A stretch of 64,000 nucleotides of DNA, taken from the NCBI GenBank assembly GCA_031417915.1, contig JANOWN010000007.1:1-64000 (forward strand). Reading direction: 5' to 3'. The translations under genes and the position numbers were made by a program. Position 1 is the first letter of the stretch, and the number at the start of each line of letters is the position of its first letter. Positions 33,297 through 41,789 of this stretch are shown piece by piece. The notes below the pieces were generated by a model. It searched no databases and was not told the DNA's origin. It was given only the letters and a program-made list of their open reading frames with translations. The stretch comes from Methylotenera_A sp031417915 (GTDB lineage Bacteria; Pseudomonadota; Gammaproteobacteria; Burkholderiales; Methylophilaceae).

Positions 33297-35180
33297 CTAT
33301 ATCATTAATTGTGAACCTAGTTCGACAACGCGATTGGGTGGCAGTTTAAATTGGTTCGTAATGGTTTCTGCGCTGCGGAACAAGCCGATAAAGATTTTTT
33401 TGCGCCAATAGGCCATGCCAGATTTATGGCTGGCGATTAAAATTTCTTTGCCAATAAAATACGAGGTATCCATCGCGTCAAGCTCTAGGCCGTATTTGGC
33501 GCATAGAGTTAAATCGCGTGGTAAGTCAGGCTCATCTTTAAAGCCGTATTTAACAGTGACGCGATAAAACTCGTACGGAAGCGCTTCAACACTGACGCGC
33601 TCTTCAAGATTGGTGTGCGGAATATCTAAAAATTTCACTGTTAAAATCACCACTTTTTCGTGCAGCACTTTGTTGTGTTTTAAATTGTGCAACATGGCAT
33701 GCGGCACGCCTTCTGGGTTGGGCGTCATGAATAATGCTGTGCCAGGCACCCGTGGTGGCGGATGCGCACCAACCGCTTCAATAAATGGTTCTATCGCCAT
33801 CGCCTCAGTTTTTAAGCGCGCGTAAACCAAATAGCGGCCAGTTTTCCAGGTCAGCATCAGCACAAAAATTACAATACCAATCAGCAATGGCACCCAGCCG
33901 CCATCGGGGATTTTTAGTACGTTTGCGCTAAAAAATGCTAAATCAATGGTTAAAAACAGTGCGACCAGCGCGTAAGTTTTGAGCTTGCTCCAGCGCCAAA
34001 TTTCGATGAATACAACCGATGCGAGTAAAGTAGTGATGACCATATCGCCCGTGACTGCAATGCCGTAAGCCGCCGCCAAATTGCCCGAGCTGCGGAAGCC
34101 AATGACCAGCGCCATGGTGGCGATCATCAAGCCCCAATTGACGCGCGGCATATACACTTGGCCTTGCGTGTTTTCAGACGTGTGTTGTATGTGCATGCGT
34201 GGCAAATAGCCCAATTGCAGCGCTTGGCGCGAGACTGAAAATGCGCCTGTAATTACGGCTTGCGAGGCAATGACGGTGGCCACAGTGGCCAAGCCAATTA
34301 AGGGAAATAACGCCCATTCTGGCGCGAGTAAGTAAAACGGATTTTTAACAGCTTCGGCATTGTGCAAAATCAGCGCGCCTTGCCCAAAATAATTCAGCAA
34401 CAATGCGGGCAACACAAAACCAAACCAAGCTAAGCGAATAGGAAAACGCCCAAAATGCCCCATGTCGGCGTATAAAGCCTCTGCGCCAGTAACGGCTAAC
34501 ACTACCGCACCAAGCGCTACAAAGGCAACCCATGGTTGATGCCTAAAAAAATCGATTGCATAAAATGGGTTGAGTGCATGCAAAATCGTGGCGTCATGTG
34601 CAATATTAATGGCGCCCAGTACGCCCAGCGTGCCAAACCACAGCAGCATGACTGGGCCAAAAAACGCGCCTACCACTTCGGTGCCCTTGCTTTGCGCCCA
34701 AAATAAGCCAAATATCACCGCCAAAGTAATCGGCACAATCAAGCTGTGCATGTGCGGCGCGGCTAGTTCCAAGCCTTCCACCGCGGAAAGCACTGAAATG
34801 GCGGGCGTAATCATGCCATCGGCATAAAACATGCAGGCACCCAAAATGCCTAAAAACATGATGTTGCGCTGCTTTACACGGCTTTGGTGCGCATTGCGGC
34901 TGGCTAGCGCCAGCAAAGCCATAATACCGCCTTCACCGCGGTTATCGGCGCGCATAATAAACGCCACATATTTAACGGAAACGATGAGAATAAGCGCCCA
35001 AGTAATCAGCGATAAAATGCCGTACATATTGCTGGCGTTAAGTGCTAGCGGGTGCGAGCCTTCAGCAAAAACCAGCTTCATAGTGTATAAAGGGCTAGTG
35101 CCAATGTCGCCAAATACCACGCCCAGAGCGGCAAGCGCCATGGTGTGCAGTGCGGTTTTTTGAGAGTTATTGTTGTCCAT
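33297..35180 (-). CDS. kup: Kup-type potassium uptake protein
   Basis: 627 residues. About 12 helices in the first 430 residues, then a soluble C-terminal domain. The family start is ALGVVFGDIGTSPLYTMKL; further blocks are NRGEGGIMALLALA, GMITPAISVLSAVEGLE, TGAEALYADMGHFG and GYLPRMHIQHTSENTQGQVYMP (seen as GYLPRMHIQHTS). It imports K+ with protons, mainly at low pH in E. coli. Upstream (35181-35317) is an AT-rich leader with inverted repeats that separates it from terC. Confidence 0.93.
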   Translation of the reverse strand: MDNNNSQKTALHTMALAALGVVFGDIGTSPLYTMKLVFAEGSHPLALNASNMYGILSLITWALILIVSVKYVAFIMRADNRGEGGIMALLALASRNAHQSRVKQRNIMFLGILGACMFYADGMITPAISVLSAVEGLELAAPHMHSLIVPITLAVIFGLFWAQSKGTEVVGAFFGPVMLLWFGTLGVLGAINIAHDATILHALNPFYAIDFFRHQPWVAFVALGAVVLAVTGAEALYADMGHFGRFPIRLAWFGFVLPALLLNYFGQGALILHNAEAVKNPFYLLAPEWALFPLIGLATVATVIASQAVITGAFSVSRQALQLGYLPRMHIQHTSENTQGQVYMPRVNWGLMIATMALVIGFRSSGNLAAAYGIAVTGDMVITTLLASVVFIEIWRWSKLKTYALVALFLTIDLAFFSANVLKIPDGGWVPLLIGIVIFVLMLTWKTGRYLVYARLKTEAMAIEPFIEAVGAHPPPRVPGTALFMTPNPEGVPHAMLHNLKHNKVLHEKVVILTVKFLDIPHTNLEERVSVEALPYEFYRVTVKYGFKDEPDLPRDLTLCAKYGLELDAMDTSYFIGKEILIASHKSGMAYWRKKIFIGLFRSAETITNQFKLPPNRVVELGSQLMI

Positions 35181-35224
35181 GGGCTAAAGCCTTAAAACGA
35201 AGCGCTATTATCAATCAATTGAAA

Positions 35225-35283
35225 GCGCAAACCAATAGCTATTTAATATTTTTTAGCTAAAACTTAGCTTTAGTCGTTTGCGC
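35225..35283. repeat. Inverted repeat upstream of kup / downstream of terC
   Basis: GCGCAAAC (35225-35232) pairs with GTTTGCGC (35276-35283); inside are repeated TAGCT/AGCTA pieces. It could end the terC transcript or be part of the kup leader. Nothing more specific can be read. Confidence 0.4.
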
Positions 35284-35317
35284 GACTGACATTTGGCAAA
35301 GCTTATCTAGCTATTTA

Positions 35318-36325
35318 TTATTTAGTTTTATTGTTTACTATAGCCAAAAGCTTTTGTTTGCGAGTGCTCATTAAGCTTAATAGGATGCTGGTTCCAAGCA
35401 GGGTAACCACCACGGCTAAGGATATTGCAACAGGGATTTTAAACCAATCTACAATGAGCATTTTAACGCCTACAAATACCAGCACTATTGCTAAACCGTA
35501 TTTAAGCAAGTGAAAGCGATTGGCCATATCAGCCAGTAAAAAGTACAGCGCGCGCAGGCCTAAAATGGCGAATATATTAGAGGTGAACACGATGAATGGA
35601 TCGCTGGTGATGGCGAAAATAGCGGGGATGCTGTCCATAGCAAATATTACATCTGAGAACTCGATAAGCACTAACACCAGAAACATGGGCGTAAACCAGC
35701 GCACGCCGTTCTTGTATATCCAAAACTTATCACCCTGGTATTCATCGGTGACGCGTATGTGATTTTTAAGCCATTTTAATATTGGATTATTGGCTAGATT
35801 CGGCTCTTGGTCAGCAAAAATCAGCATTTTGATGCCAGTAATTAATAGAAATGCGCCAAAAATATACAGCACCCAATGAAACTGCGAGATAAGCCAAGCG
35901 CCTAAGCCTATCATGATGGCGCGCAGTACGATTGCACCGAGTACACCATAAATCAATACGCGTTTTTGAAGTTGCTCTGGCACGGCAAAGTAGGTAAAAA
36001 TCATCACGAATACAAAAATGTTATCCATCGCCAGCGTTTTTTCTAGCAAATATCCCGTGAGGTATTCCATGGTTTTGGTATCAGCCACCACGCGGCCTAC
36101 ATTGTGATCTAGCCACATCCATAGGCCTGCACCAAACATTAAGGCCATGGTAAACCAAATTAGCGACCAAGTCAGCGCCTCTTTTGCACCCACTTTATGC
36201 GCACCTTTTTTGCCTAGTAATAGTAAATCAATCGCCAACATGGTGATAACAAACACGCCAAAACCTGCCCACATCCACCAAGTTGCGATTGTTTGTAATC
36301 CGCCCGCAGTTTGTATTTCGCCCAT
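35318..36325 (-). CDS. TerC-family membrane protein
   Basis: 335 residues, about nine helices. The TerC/Alx signature acidic helices are present: LEKTLAMDNIFVFVMIF (with conserved D in a helix) and LIEFSDVIFAMDSIPAIFAIT (seen as IEFSDVIFAMDSIPA). Recent work on the family points to Mn2+ (and Ca2+) export for metalation of secreted proteins; older links are to tellurite resistance and alkaline response. It starts 11 bases after the stop of the AI-2E-type gene. I see no yybP-ykoY/PRE element directly in front of it, since it is inside an operon. Confidence 0.9.
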   Translation of the reverse strand: MGEIQTAGGLQTIATWWMWAGFGVFVITMLAIDLLLLGKKGAHKVGAKEALTWSLIWFTMALMFGAGLWMWLDHNVGRVVADTKTMEYLTGYLLEKTLAMDNIFVFVMIFTYFAVPEQLQKRVLIYGVLGAIVLRAIMIGLGAWLISQFHWVLYIFGAFLLITGIKMLIFADQEPNLANNPILKWLKNHIRVTDEYQGDKFWIYKNGVRWFTPMFLVLVLIEFSDVIFAMDSIPAIFAITSDPFIVFTSNIFAILGLRALYFLLADMANRFHLLKYGLAIVLVFVGVKMLIVDWFKIPVAISLAVVVTLLGTSILLSLMSTRKQKLLAIVNNKTK

Positions 36326-36336
36326 TTTTTATCCAA

Positions 36337-37428
36337 TCAATTATTAATAGTTTCGCTGTTTGATGTTGTTTCATTATCATGCAAATGCGCTGTCCATTCG
36401 CGCCAAACTGCCCAGGCCACGGTCAATACTATCGGGCCAATAAATAAACCAATAAGCCCAAAAGCTAATAACCCGCCAAGTACGCCAAACAGCACTAGCA
36501 AAAAGGGGATGGCGCTAACGCTGCTAATAAATATGGGTCGCAATACATTATCTAGTTGGCTCACAACCGCTGCGCCCCATATCCAAATACCAATAGCCTC
36601 GGCCGTGTGACCTTGTATAAGTAACCAAGCGCCAGCCGAACCCCAGGCGATTGGCGTGCAAAACGGAATTAGCGCCAACATGGCAGTAATGACGCCAAAA
36701 ATAACGGGTGACGATAGGCCTGCAACCCAATAACCAAGTCCTGCTGCTGCACCCTGTATTAAAGCAGTAAGTAATACGCCATATACCACCGCGCGTGTAG
36801 TGGTGCCAGCAGCGTGTAAGTAATCATGCGCTTGTGGGCCTATGAATCGTGCCAAAACATGCCTAAGCTCGCTGATTATTCTGATGCCATCGCGATAAAA
36901 GAAAAACAAAATAATCACCACAAATATCAGTTTGACTAAATTTTTGCCAATACCACCTGCAAGGGTGGCAAGGTCATTCACATGCGCTGCCAACCAAGTT
37001 TTAATCAGTGAAGAAATACCTTGCGGATTTGCTATGACATCGGCCTGCTGCCTCAACCAATCACCTAGCCAAGGTGTATTTTTAAAGCCATCTGGCACGT
37101 GTATCGGCGTTGCAAAAAAAGCCTGAAGCGCAGGGTAAAAGTTAGCCAGTTCTTTTTGTCCCAGCCAAGCCAGCCATATCAAAGGTAAAAACAGTGTAAT
37201 GGCCGCCAGTAGTGTACTAATGCTGGCTGCTAAGGTATCGCGCCCTTTACACCATTGCCTGATACGCATAGCCACTGGCCAAGATGCGTAGCAAAGTATG
37301 CCTGACCAAGCCAGCGGCACAAGAAACGGCGTAACTACAATAAAAGCTAAGGCTATCAAGCCAAGCAAAGCCAGCCAAGGCACTAGCTTGCTTGTTAGGC
37401 GGCGGCTTGATGGGGTTTCATTATTCAA
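36337..37428 (-). CDS. AI-2E/PerM-family transporter
   Basis: 363 residues, about eight helices with the usual spacing: two at the N-terminus (ALLGLIALAFIVVTPFLVPLAW, cited in part as LALLGLIALAFIVV), a soluble loop with amphipathic parts, and six helices after residue 160. The family block VYGVLLTALIQGAAAGLGYW and the end GLIGLFIGPIVLTVAWAVW are typical. Members export autoinducer-like molecules or act as Na+/H+ antiporters; the cargo cannot be predicted. It starts two bases after the YqhA-like stop and is followed by terC. Confidence 0.85.
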   Translation of the reverse strand: MNNETPSSRRLTSKLVPWLALLGLIALAFIVVTPFLVPLAWSGILCYASWPVAMRIRQWCKGRDTLAASISTLLAAITLFLPLIWLAWLGQKELANFYPALQAFFATPIHVPDGFKNTPWLGDWLRQQADVIANPQGISSLIKTWLAAHVNDLATLAGGIGKNLVKLIFVVIILFFFYRDGIRIISELRHVLARFIGPQAHDYLHAAGTTTRAVVYGVLLTALIQGAAAGLGYWVAGLSSPVIFGVITAMLALIPFCTPIAWGSAGAWLLIQGHTAEAIGIWIWGAAVVSQLDNVLRPIFISSVSAIPFLLVLFGVLGGLLAFGLIGLFIGPIVLTVAWAVWREWTAHLHDNETTSNSETINN

Positions 37429-37430
37429 AC

Positions 37431-37964
37431 TTATTTCTCTTTAACAATAGGAGTACCAGCCGATATTCTATCCATTAACGCAAACATCACGCCAGAGAAT
37501 ATCAGTGCTAAATGAATACCTACTACCCAAGCCAATTCAGCACTACCGTTTTCTGAGGTCAAAACTTGCTTCACATTAATAAAGTATTTAAGTAAATCGA
37601 CAGCAGAAATAGCTACTATAGACCCAATAAGCTTTAATTTTAAATCAGAAAAGCCTATATGCCCCATCCAGTCTGGTCGATCTTCACTGCCACCCGTATC
37701 TATTTTAGAAACAAAAGTCTCATAACCCGCAAAAATGATAATGAGCAGCAAATTGGCCACCATAGTAATATCAACAAGCGATAAAATGCCGAGCAAAGTC
37801 GTACTGGCCTCGCCGCTAAATACTACTGGCAACAATGCTATAAAGGCCTTGATAAACTTAACCAATAAAAGTGCAATTGCAGCAACTAAGCCTATATAAA
37901 ACGGTGCCAGTAACCAGCGGCTGTTAAACATAAAATACTCTAAGGCAGTTTCTATTTTTTTCAT
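37431..37964 (-). CDS. YqhA/TIGR00645-family membrane protein
   Basis: 177 residues, four hydrophobic helices. The family start IETALEYFMFNSRWLLAPFYIGL (cited as ALEYFMFNSRWLLAPFY) and DRPDWMGHIGFSDLKLKLIGS (cited as PDWMGHIGFSDLKLK) are diagnostic of UPF0114/YqhA. The role is unknown; a link to iron/acid stress has been suggested in some species. It is first of the tight membrane-protein run YqhA - AI-2E permease - TerC (gaps 2 and 11 bases). Confidence 0.88.
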   Translation of the reverse strand: MKKIETALEYFMFNSRWLLAPFYIGLVAAIALLLVKFIKAFIALLPVVFSGEASTTLLGILSLVDITMVANLLLIIIFAGYETFVSKIDTGGSEDRPDWMGHIGFSDLKLKLIGSIVAISAVDLLKYFINVKQVLTSENGSAELAWVVGIHLALIFSGVMFALMDRISAGTPIVKEK

Positions 37965-38064
37965 TTATTCTTTTTAATCCTTTAATGCTACTCTTTACTT
38001 TTAGCTTCCATAAATGCAACGCCAAGCCTTGCGACTTGGCGTTGCGGCTATTACTGCTGTTAAC

Positions 38065-38529
38065 CTAATTTACCTTGGTTGCGGCTGGTTTAACATCTAT
38101 CGCAGAATTAGCTGCCTCTGCATCTTTAATAGACTTTTTGGTCGCCTTTTTTTGCGCTTCAATTAAGTCATGCTTACCACCTGCACTAGCCGGTTTCAAC
38201 GTTTTCTTGGTGGTTACCGCTGGCCGCTCTTCTACTGCTGGCTTGGCTACTGCTGCATCTTCTATGCCTTGTTCAGTCGCCTTCATCTGACCTTTTATCA
38301 TTTGACCTTTGTGTGACTCCACAGAATGTTTCTTTTGGCTGGTGATTGCAGCTGGACTAGCTTCTGCATTGGGTTTAGCTTTCTTGGCCGCACCTATCGC
38401 GTCTATGGCCTCTTGCTGCTGCGCCTCAACCATCTCCTTTTTAGGGGTTTCGGCATAGGCTGTGAGCGTGCTGCCCAATAAAATGGCGGCTAATCCGTAA
38501 TGTAATGCGATTAATCTTGGTAATTTCAT
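38065..38529 (-). CDS. Secreted Lys/Ala-rich protein with three internal repeats
   Basis: 154 residues: signal peptide (ending LTAYA-ETP, near residue 27), then a charged helical protein made of three related units of about 40 residues. Each begins with a Gln/Lys helix (VEAQQQEAIDAIGAAKKAKP; IKGQMKATEQGIEDAAVAKP; IEAQKKATKKSIKDAEAANS) and ends in a Pro/Ala/Lys-rich linker (EASPAAITSQKK; EERPAVTTKKTL; DVKPAATKVN). No Cys. It is probably a periplasmic, possibly cell-wall- or DNA-binding, helical protein. No family recognised. Confidence 0.7.
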   Translation of the reverse strand: MKLPRLIALHYGLAAILLGSTLTAYAETPKKEMVEAQQQEAIDAIGAAKKAKPNAEASPAAITSQKKHSVESHKGQMIKGQMKATEQGIEDAAVAKPAVEERPAVTTKKTLKPASAGGKHDLIEAQKKATKKSIKDAEAANSAIDVKPAATKVN

Positions 38530-38658
38530 ATCAAACTCCTTATCGTTTCAATATCAATGAGTTATGCAAATTTCAACATCGTTCTAATGTGGACAATAAT
38601 TCATCATTTGCTCCTTCACTTAACAAGCTGGCCGTAAACAACCAAACATACAAGTCAT

Positions 38659-38835
38659 TTAGGCCATCGCTTTAGTCTTAATCCCGTTTTCACTACTCGC
38701 TTTTCTTTCTAAAAGTTGATGTAAACTTTCTGGCTTCGGCAGTATTCCAAGCTTGATTGCGTATAGAAGACGGCGGCCAGAATAACTACGCAAAATCTCT
38801 TCTATAGATGCAATACTTGTGGCTTCACTTTTCAT
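38659..38835 (-). CDS. Small conserved-looking protein, 58 residues
   Basis: An open frame from ATG at 38833-38835 to TAA at 38659-38661, behind a perfect Shine-Dalgarno AAAGGAG seven to eight bases upstream, fills what would otherwise be a 430-base empty stretch. The protein starts MKSEATSIASIEEILRSYSG, continues RRLLYAIKLGILPKPESLHQ and ends in a Lys-rich tail. It is helical and basic with no membrane segment or Cys. It is divergent from the NhaR-like regulator, the usual geometry for a target gene. No family recognised. Confidence 0.6.
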   Translation of the reverse strand: MKSEATSIASIEEILRSYSGRRLLYAIKLGILPKPESLHQLLERKASSENGIKTKAMA

Positions 38836-38957
38836 CACTTTCTCCTTTGGCTTCTCAACATGTGAATCACTCTACGCTCAAAATATACTTCCAACAAACA
38901 GATTAATAGTGAATAATGCATCTATTTTTTGGATGTATTATCTTTCAAAGGAAAACG

Positions 38958-39863
38958 ATGGCCAGCTTAAATTATAAACACTTACGTTATTTTTGGATGG
39001 TAGCCAAGACTGGCAGCATTATTCGCGCCAGCGAGCAGTTGTATTTATCGCCGCAATCAATCAGCGGGCAATTGGGTGAGCTGGAGGCCAATTTAGGTGC
39101 GCGACTTTTTCAGAAAAAAGGCCGTGGATTAGAGCTCACAGAGATGGGCAGAAAAATTTTTAGTTACGCAGATGAGATATTTGCGCTTGGTAGCGAGTTG
39201 CTAGAAGCGACGCAGAATCAGAAGATTAAAAGAAGCACGCCATTTCGTATCGGCATTACCGATTCTGTGGCTAAATCAGTCGCCTATAAGGTGATAGAAC
39301 CCGTTTTGCAAATCGATGAAACCATGCACTTGATTTGCAGGGAAGGTAAGCTTGCAAGTTTGCTGTCGGAAATGTCTGTTAACAAGCTAGATTTGGTGAT
39401 TGCCGATCGCACTATGCCCGCCAACTTTAGTGTTCGCGCACACAATCATCTATTAGGTGAGAGTAAGCTGGCGATTTTTGCTGCAAAAAGTTTGATTGAA
39501 ACCAACAAGAAGGTTACTTTTCCATTAATGTTGGACGACGCGCCTTTTTTGCTGCCTGGCGAAGATTTTACCTACCAGAAAAAATTAATTGCATGGTTTG
39601 AAAGCAAAAAAATCTACCCACGCATTGTGGCTGAGTTTGATGATGGCGCGATGTTAAAATCATTTGGCCAAGCAGGCGCAGGCTTTTTCGCGGCGCCACT
39701 GGCAATTGCAGATTACGTTTGCAGCCAATATCAGGTGCAACAAGTCGGGCATATTGATACAGTCACAGAGCAGCTCTACGCCATCACCACCGAGCGCCGT
39801 TTAACGCATCCCGCCGTGATTGAGATTGTTAAAGCAACAGCCAATATTTTTACCAAGCCATAA
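38958..39863 (+). CDS. LysR-family regulator, NhaR-like
   Basis: 301 residues from the ATG at 38958, preceded by AAAGGAAAACG. A LysR helix-turn-helix is in the first 65 residues: NYKHLRYFWMVAKTGSI, RASEQLYLSPQSISGQLGEL and RLFQKKGRGLELTEMG. The form HLRYFWMVAKTGS and the QSISGQ helix are those of NhaR, the Na+-responsive activator of Na+/H+ antiporter genes in enteric bacteria. The effector domain is typical (FRIGITDSVAKSVAYKVIEP). Its own targets are not given by sequence; the neighbouring divergent small gene and the membrane-protein cluster at 35318-37964 are candidates. Confidence 0.85.
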   Translation: MASLNYKHLRYFWMVAKTGSIIRASEQLYLSPQSISGQLGELEANLGARLFQKKGRGLELTEMGRKIFSYADEIFALGSELLEATQNQKIKRSTPFRIGITDSVAKSVAYKVIEPVLQIDETMHLICREGKLASLLSEMSVNKLDLVIADRTMPANFSVRAHNHLLGESKLAIFAAKSLIETNKKVTFPLMLDDAPFLLPGEDFTYQKKLIAWFESKKIYPRIVAEFDDGAMLKSFGQAGAGFFAAPLAIADYVCSQYQVQQVGHIDTVTEQLYAITTERRLTHPAVIEIVKATANIFTKP

Positions 39864-39870
39864 CAAAAAG

Positions 39871-41100
39871 TTAGTCGTTGTTAATTTGGTCGTTGTTAAT
39901 ATCGTTTACGGTCGCGCGCGCGCCGCCTTGATGCAGCGTGATATTGACTTGCTGGTTTACTTTTAATTGTTGGCTGTTACTTATCAACGCACCATTTTTG
40001 TCGTACACCAAGCTAAAGCCGCGCGCCAATACGTTTTGCGGGTTAAGTTGTTGCAAGCCATTATTTAAGCGTAAAACATGTTGTTGATGTGTTTTAAGCA
40101 TGCCCTGCAAGGCAATATCCATACGCCTTGCAAGCCCATTCATTTGAGTTTTTTTGTTCTCAATTTGTAGCATGGGCGAAACTAATCGGCGTGCTAAATA
40201 ATCCAGCGTTTGAGCATGCGCCTGCAAGCCAGTATCTATGCGCCTTTCAAGTCTATTCCAAATAGTTTTTATTTGGTTTTTTAACACTTCAACATCTTGG
40301 CAAGCCAGCTCTGCGGCGGCTGTCGGCGTAGCGGCGCGCACGTCGGCGACAAAATCGCAAATGGTAAAATCAGTTTCGTGACCAACGCCAGAAATCGTCG
40401 GAATCGCAGAATCGTCAATGGCGCGCGCGACGATTTCCTCGTTAAATTGCCATAAATCTTCCATGCTGCCGCCGCCGCGACAAATAATTAATGTGTCACA
40501 TTCTGCGCGCTGGTTTGCCGTCTGAATCGCCTTAGCGATGAGTGATGCAGCGCCTTTTCCCTGTACTGGCGTGGGGTAAATAATCACATTAATATTTGGA
40601 TTACGGCGGTTTAACGTGGTTAAAACATCGCGTAAAGCCGCTGCATCTTTTGAGGTAACAATGCCGATGGTTTTGGGAAATTTTGGAATCTCTTTTTTGT
40701 AAGTTGCATCAAATAAGCCTTCGTGTTCGAGCTTGATTTTTAACTTTTCAAACGCCTCAAACAATGCGCCCAAGCCCGCTTTTTGCACAAACTCCACTGT
40801 GAGTTGAAAATCACCGCGCGCTTCGTAAAGCGTCACCGTGCAACGCGCTTCAATGCGGTCGCCTTCGCGCGGCATAAAATCCACATAGGCGTTTCGCCCT
40901 TTAAACATCACGCATTTCACTTGTGCTGTAGAGTCTTTAAGCGAAAAATACCAATGGCCAGAAGCGGCGCGAGTAAAGTTAGAAACCTCACCCGACACCC
41001 AAAATAGTGGGAAAGATTGCTCTAACACCTCGCGTGCTAAACGATTTAGCTCGGAGACAGTCAGAATTTGTTGGAAGGGTTGGCTGTTTTGTGTGCTCAT
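39871..41100 (-). CDS. xseA: Exodeoxyribonuclease VII large subunit
   Basis: 409 residues. The N-terminal OB domain (LTVSELNRLAREVLEQSFP, VSGEVSNFTRAASGHWYFSLKD in two parts: VSGEVSNFTRAASGHWY and FSLKD) binds ssDNA; the nuclease core has KTIGIVTSKDAAALRDVL and ICRGGGSMEDLWQFNEE; the helical C-terminus binds XseB. It degrades single-stranded DNA to oligonucleotides. Two copies of the 37-base palindrome lie in the coiled C-terminal domain, read as RRMDIALQG (40101-40137) and RRIDTGLQA (40218-40254), in the same frame. The protein ends in a short DIxNDQINND tail made of repeated codons. Confidence 0.93.
   Translation of the reverse strand: MSTQNSQPFQQILTVSELNRLAREVLEQSFPLFWVSGEVSNFTRAASGHWYFSLKDSTAQVKCVMFKGRNAYVDFMPREGDRIEARCTVTLYEARGDFQLTVEFVQKAGLGALFEAFEKLKIKLEHEGLFDATYKKEIPKFPKTIGIVTSKDAAALRDVLTTLNRRNPNINVIIYPTPVQGKGAASLIAKAIQTANQRAECDTLIICRGGGSMEDLWQFNEEIVARAIDDSAIPTISGVGHETDFTICDFVADVRAATPTAAAELACQDVEVLKNQIKTIWNRLERRIDTGLQAHAQTLDYLARRLVSPMLQIENKKTQMNGLARRMDIALQGMLKTHQQHVLRLNNGLQQLNPQNVLARGFSLVYDKNGALISNSQQLKVNQQVNITLHQGGARATVNDINNDQINND
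40101..40137. repeat. 37-base palindrome family, copy inside xseA
   Basis: Left arm TGCCCTGCAAGGC, centre AATATCCATAC, right arm GCCTTGCAAGCCC. It is a well-preserved palindrome in coding sequence, encoding GLARRMDIALQGM on the minus strand. Confidence 0.7.
40218..40254. repeat. 37-base palindrome family, second copy inside xseA
   Basis: Left arm GCGCCTGCAAGCC, centre AGTATCTATGC, then GCCTTTCAAG. More diverged than the copy 117 bases away. Encodes RLERRIDTGLQAH in the same frame. Confidence 0.5.
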
Positions 41101-41130
41101 GCCCTATTATCCATTACAATTACTCATCTT

Positions 41131-41203
41131 GTCATTCCGTGCTTGACACGGAATCCAGCGACTTTGAGTTAAGGCACTGGATTCCGACTTTCGTCGGTAT
41201 GAC
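41131..41203. repeat. GTCATTCCG-type palindromic repeat between xseA and dsbB
   Basis: It starts GTCATTCCGTGCTTGACACG and ends CGGTATGAC, with inner GGAATCCAG / CTGGATTCC arms pairing. The same type is at 54035-54119. No gene inside. Confidence 0.75.
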
Positions 41204-41227
41204 AGTTAAGAAGAGAGAAAGCAAATT

Positions 41228-41719
41228 ATGCAAAAATTATTCACTGGCAAGACTGGTTATCTAATTGGCTTTGTCGCGTGCTTTGGCATTGTCGCATTGG
41301 CGCTGGTGATACAAACCACTTATAAGCTAGAACCTTGCCCGCTGTGCATCACGCAGCGTATGGTATTTATGAGCTTGGGCGTATTATTTTTGATTGCCGC
41401 GTTTATTAAACCTGCGACTTTACTTAAAAAAATATTCACAGGCTTGCAAGTGATTGCTGCGCTGGGTGGCGCTGGCGTGGCGATTCGGCATTGGTATTTG
41501 CAAGCCAATAAAGAGAGCATGATTGCTGATTGTGGCGTTGGTTTCGATTATATGTTCGAGAATTTTCCGCTGCAAAAGGCTTTCAAATTACTATTTCGCG
41601 GCACAGGCGATTGCGCGGCGATTGATTGGACTTTTCTCGGCTTGACTTTGCCGCAACTCGGCCTGATTAGCTTTGTGGCGTTTGGCGCGTATGCGATTTA
41701 TTTGTTTAAGAAATCGTGA
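41228..41719 (+). CDS. dsbB: Disulfide bond formation protein B
   Basis: 163 residues, four helices. DsbB reoxidises periplasmic DsbA and passes electrons to quinone. The first Cys pair is CPLC in LEPCPLCITQR (the CxxC next to the quinone), and the second pair is formed by Cys in IADCGVGFD and GTGDCAAIDW of the second periplasmic loop. It is preceded by a palindromic repeat and AAGAGAGAAAGC near the start. No dsbA is adjacent. It is followed by the 37-base palindrome at 41726. Confidence 0.92.
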   Translation: MQKLFTGKTGYLIGFVACFGIVALALVIQTTYKLEPCPLCITQRMVFMSLGVLFLIAAFIKPATLLKKIFTGLQVIAALGGAGVAIRHWYLQANKESMIADCGVGFDYMFENFPLQKAFKLLFRGTGDCAAIDWTFLGLTLPQLGLISFVAFGAYAIYLFKKS

Positions 41720-41725
41720 TTTAAT

Positions 41726-41762
41726 CGGCCTGCAGCCCGCATGAATATTGGTCTGCAGGCCG
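41726..41762. repeat. 37-base palindrome family, intergenic copy after dsbB
   Basis: CGGCCTGCAG pairs perfectly with CTGCAGGCCG around the centre GCATGAATATT. It lies 7 bases after the dsbB stop and 27 bases before cysM, so it can fold in the transcript of both. Confidence 0.8.
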
Positions 41763-41789
41763 GCTTATTTTAAATTTTAAAGTATAAAA

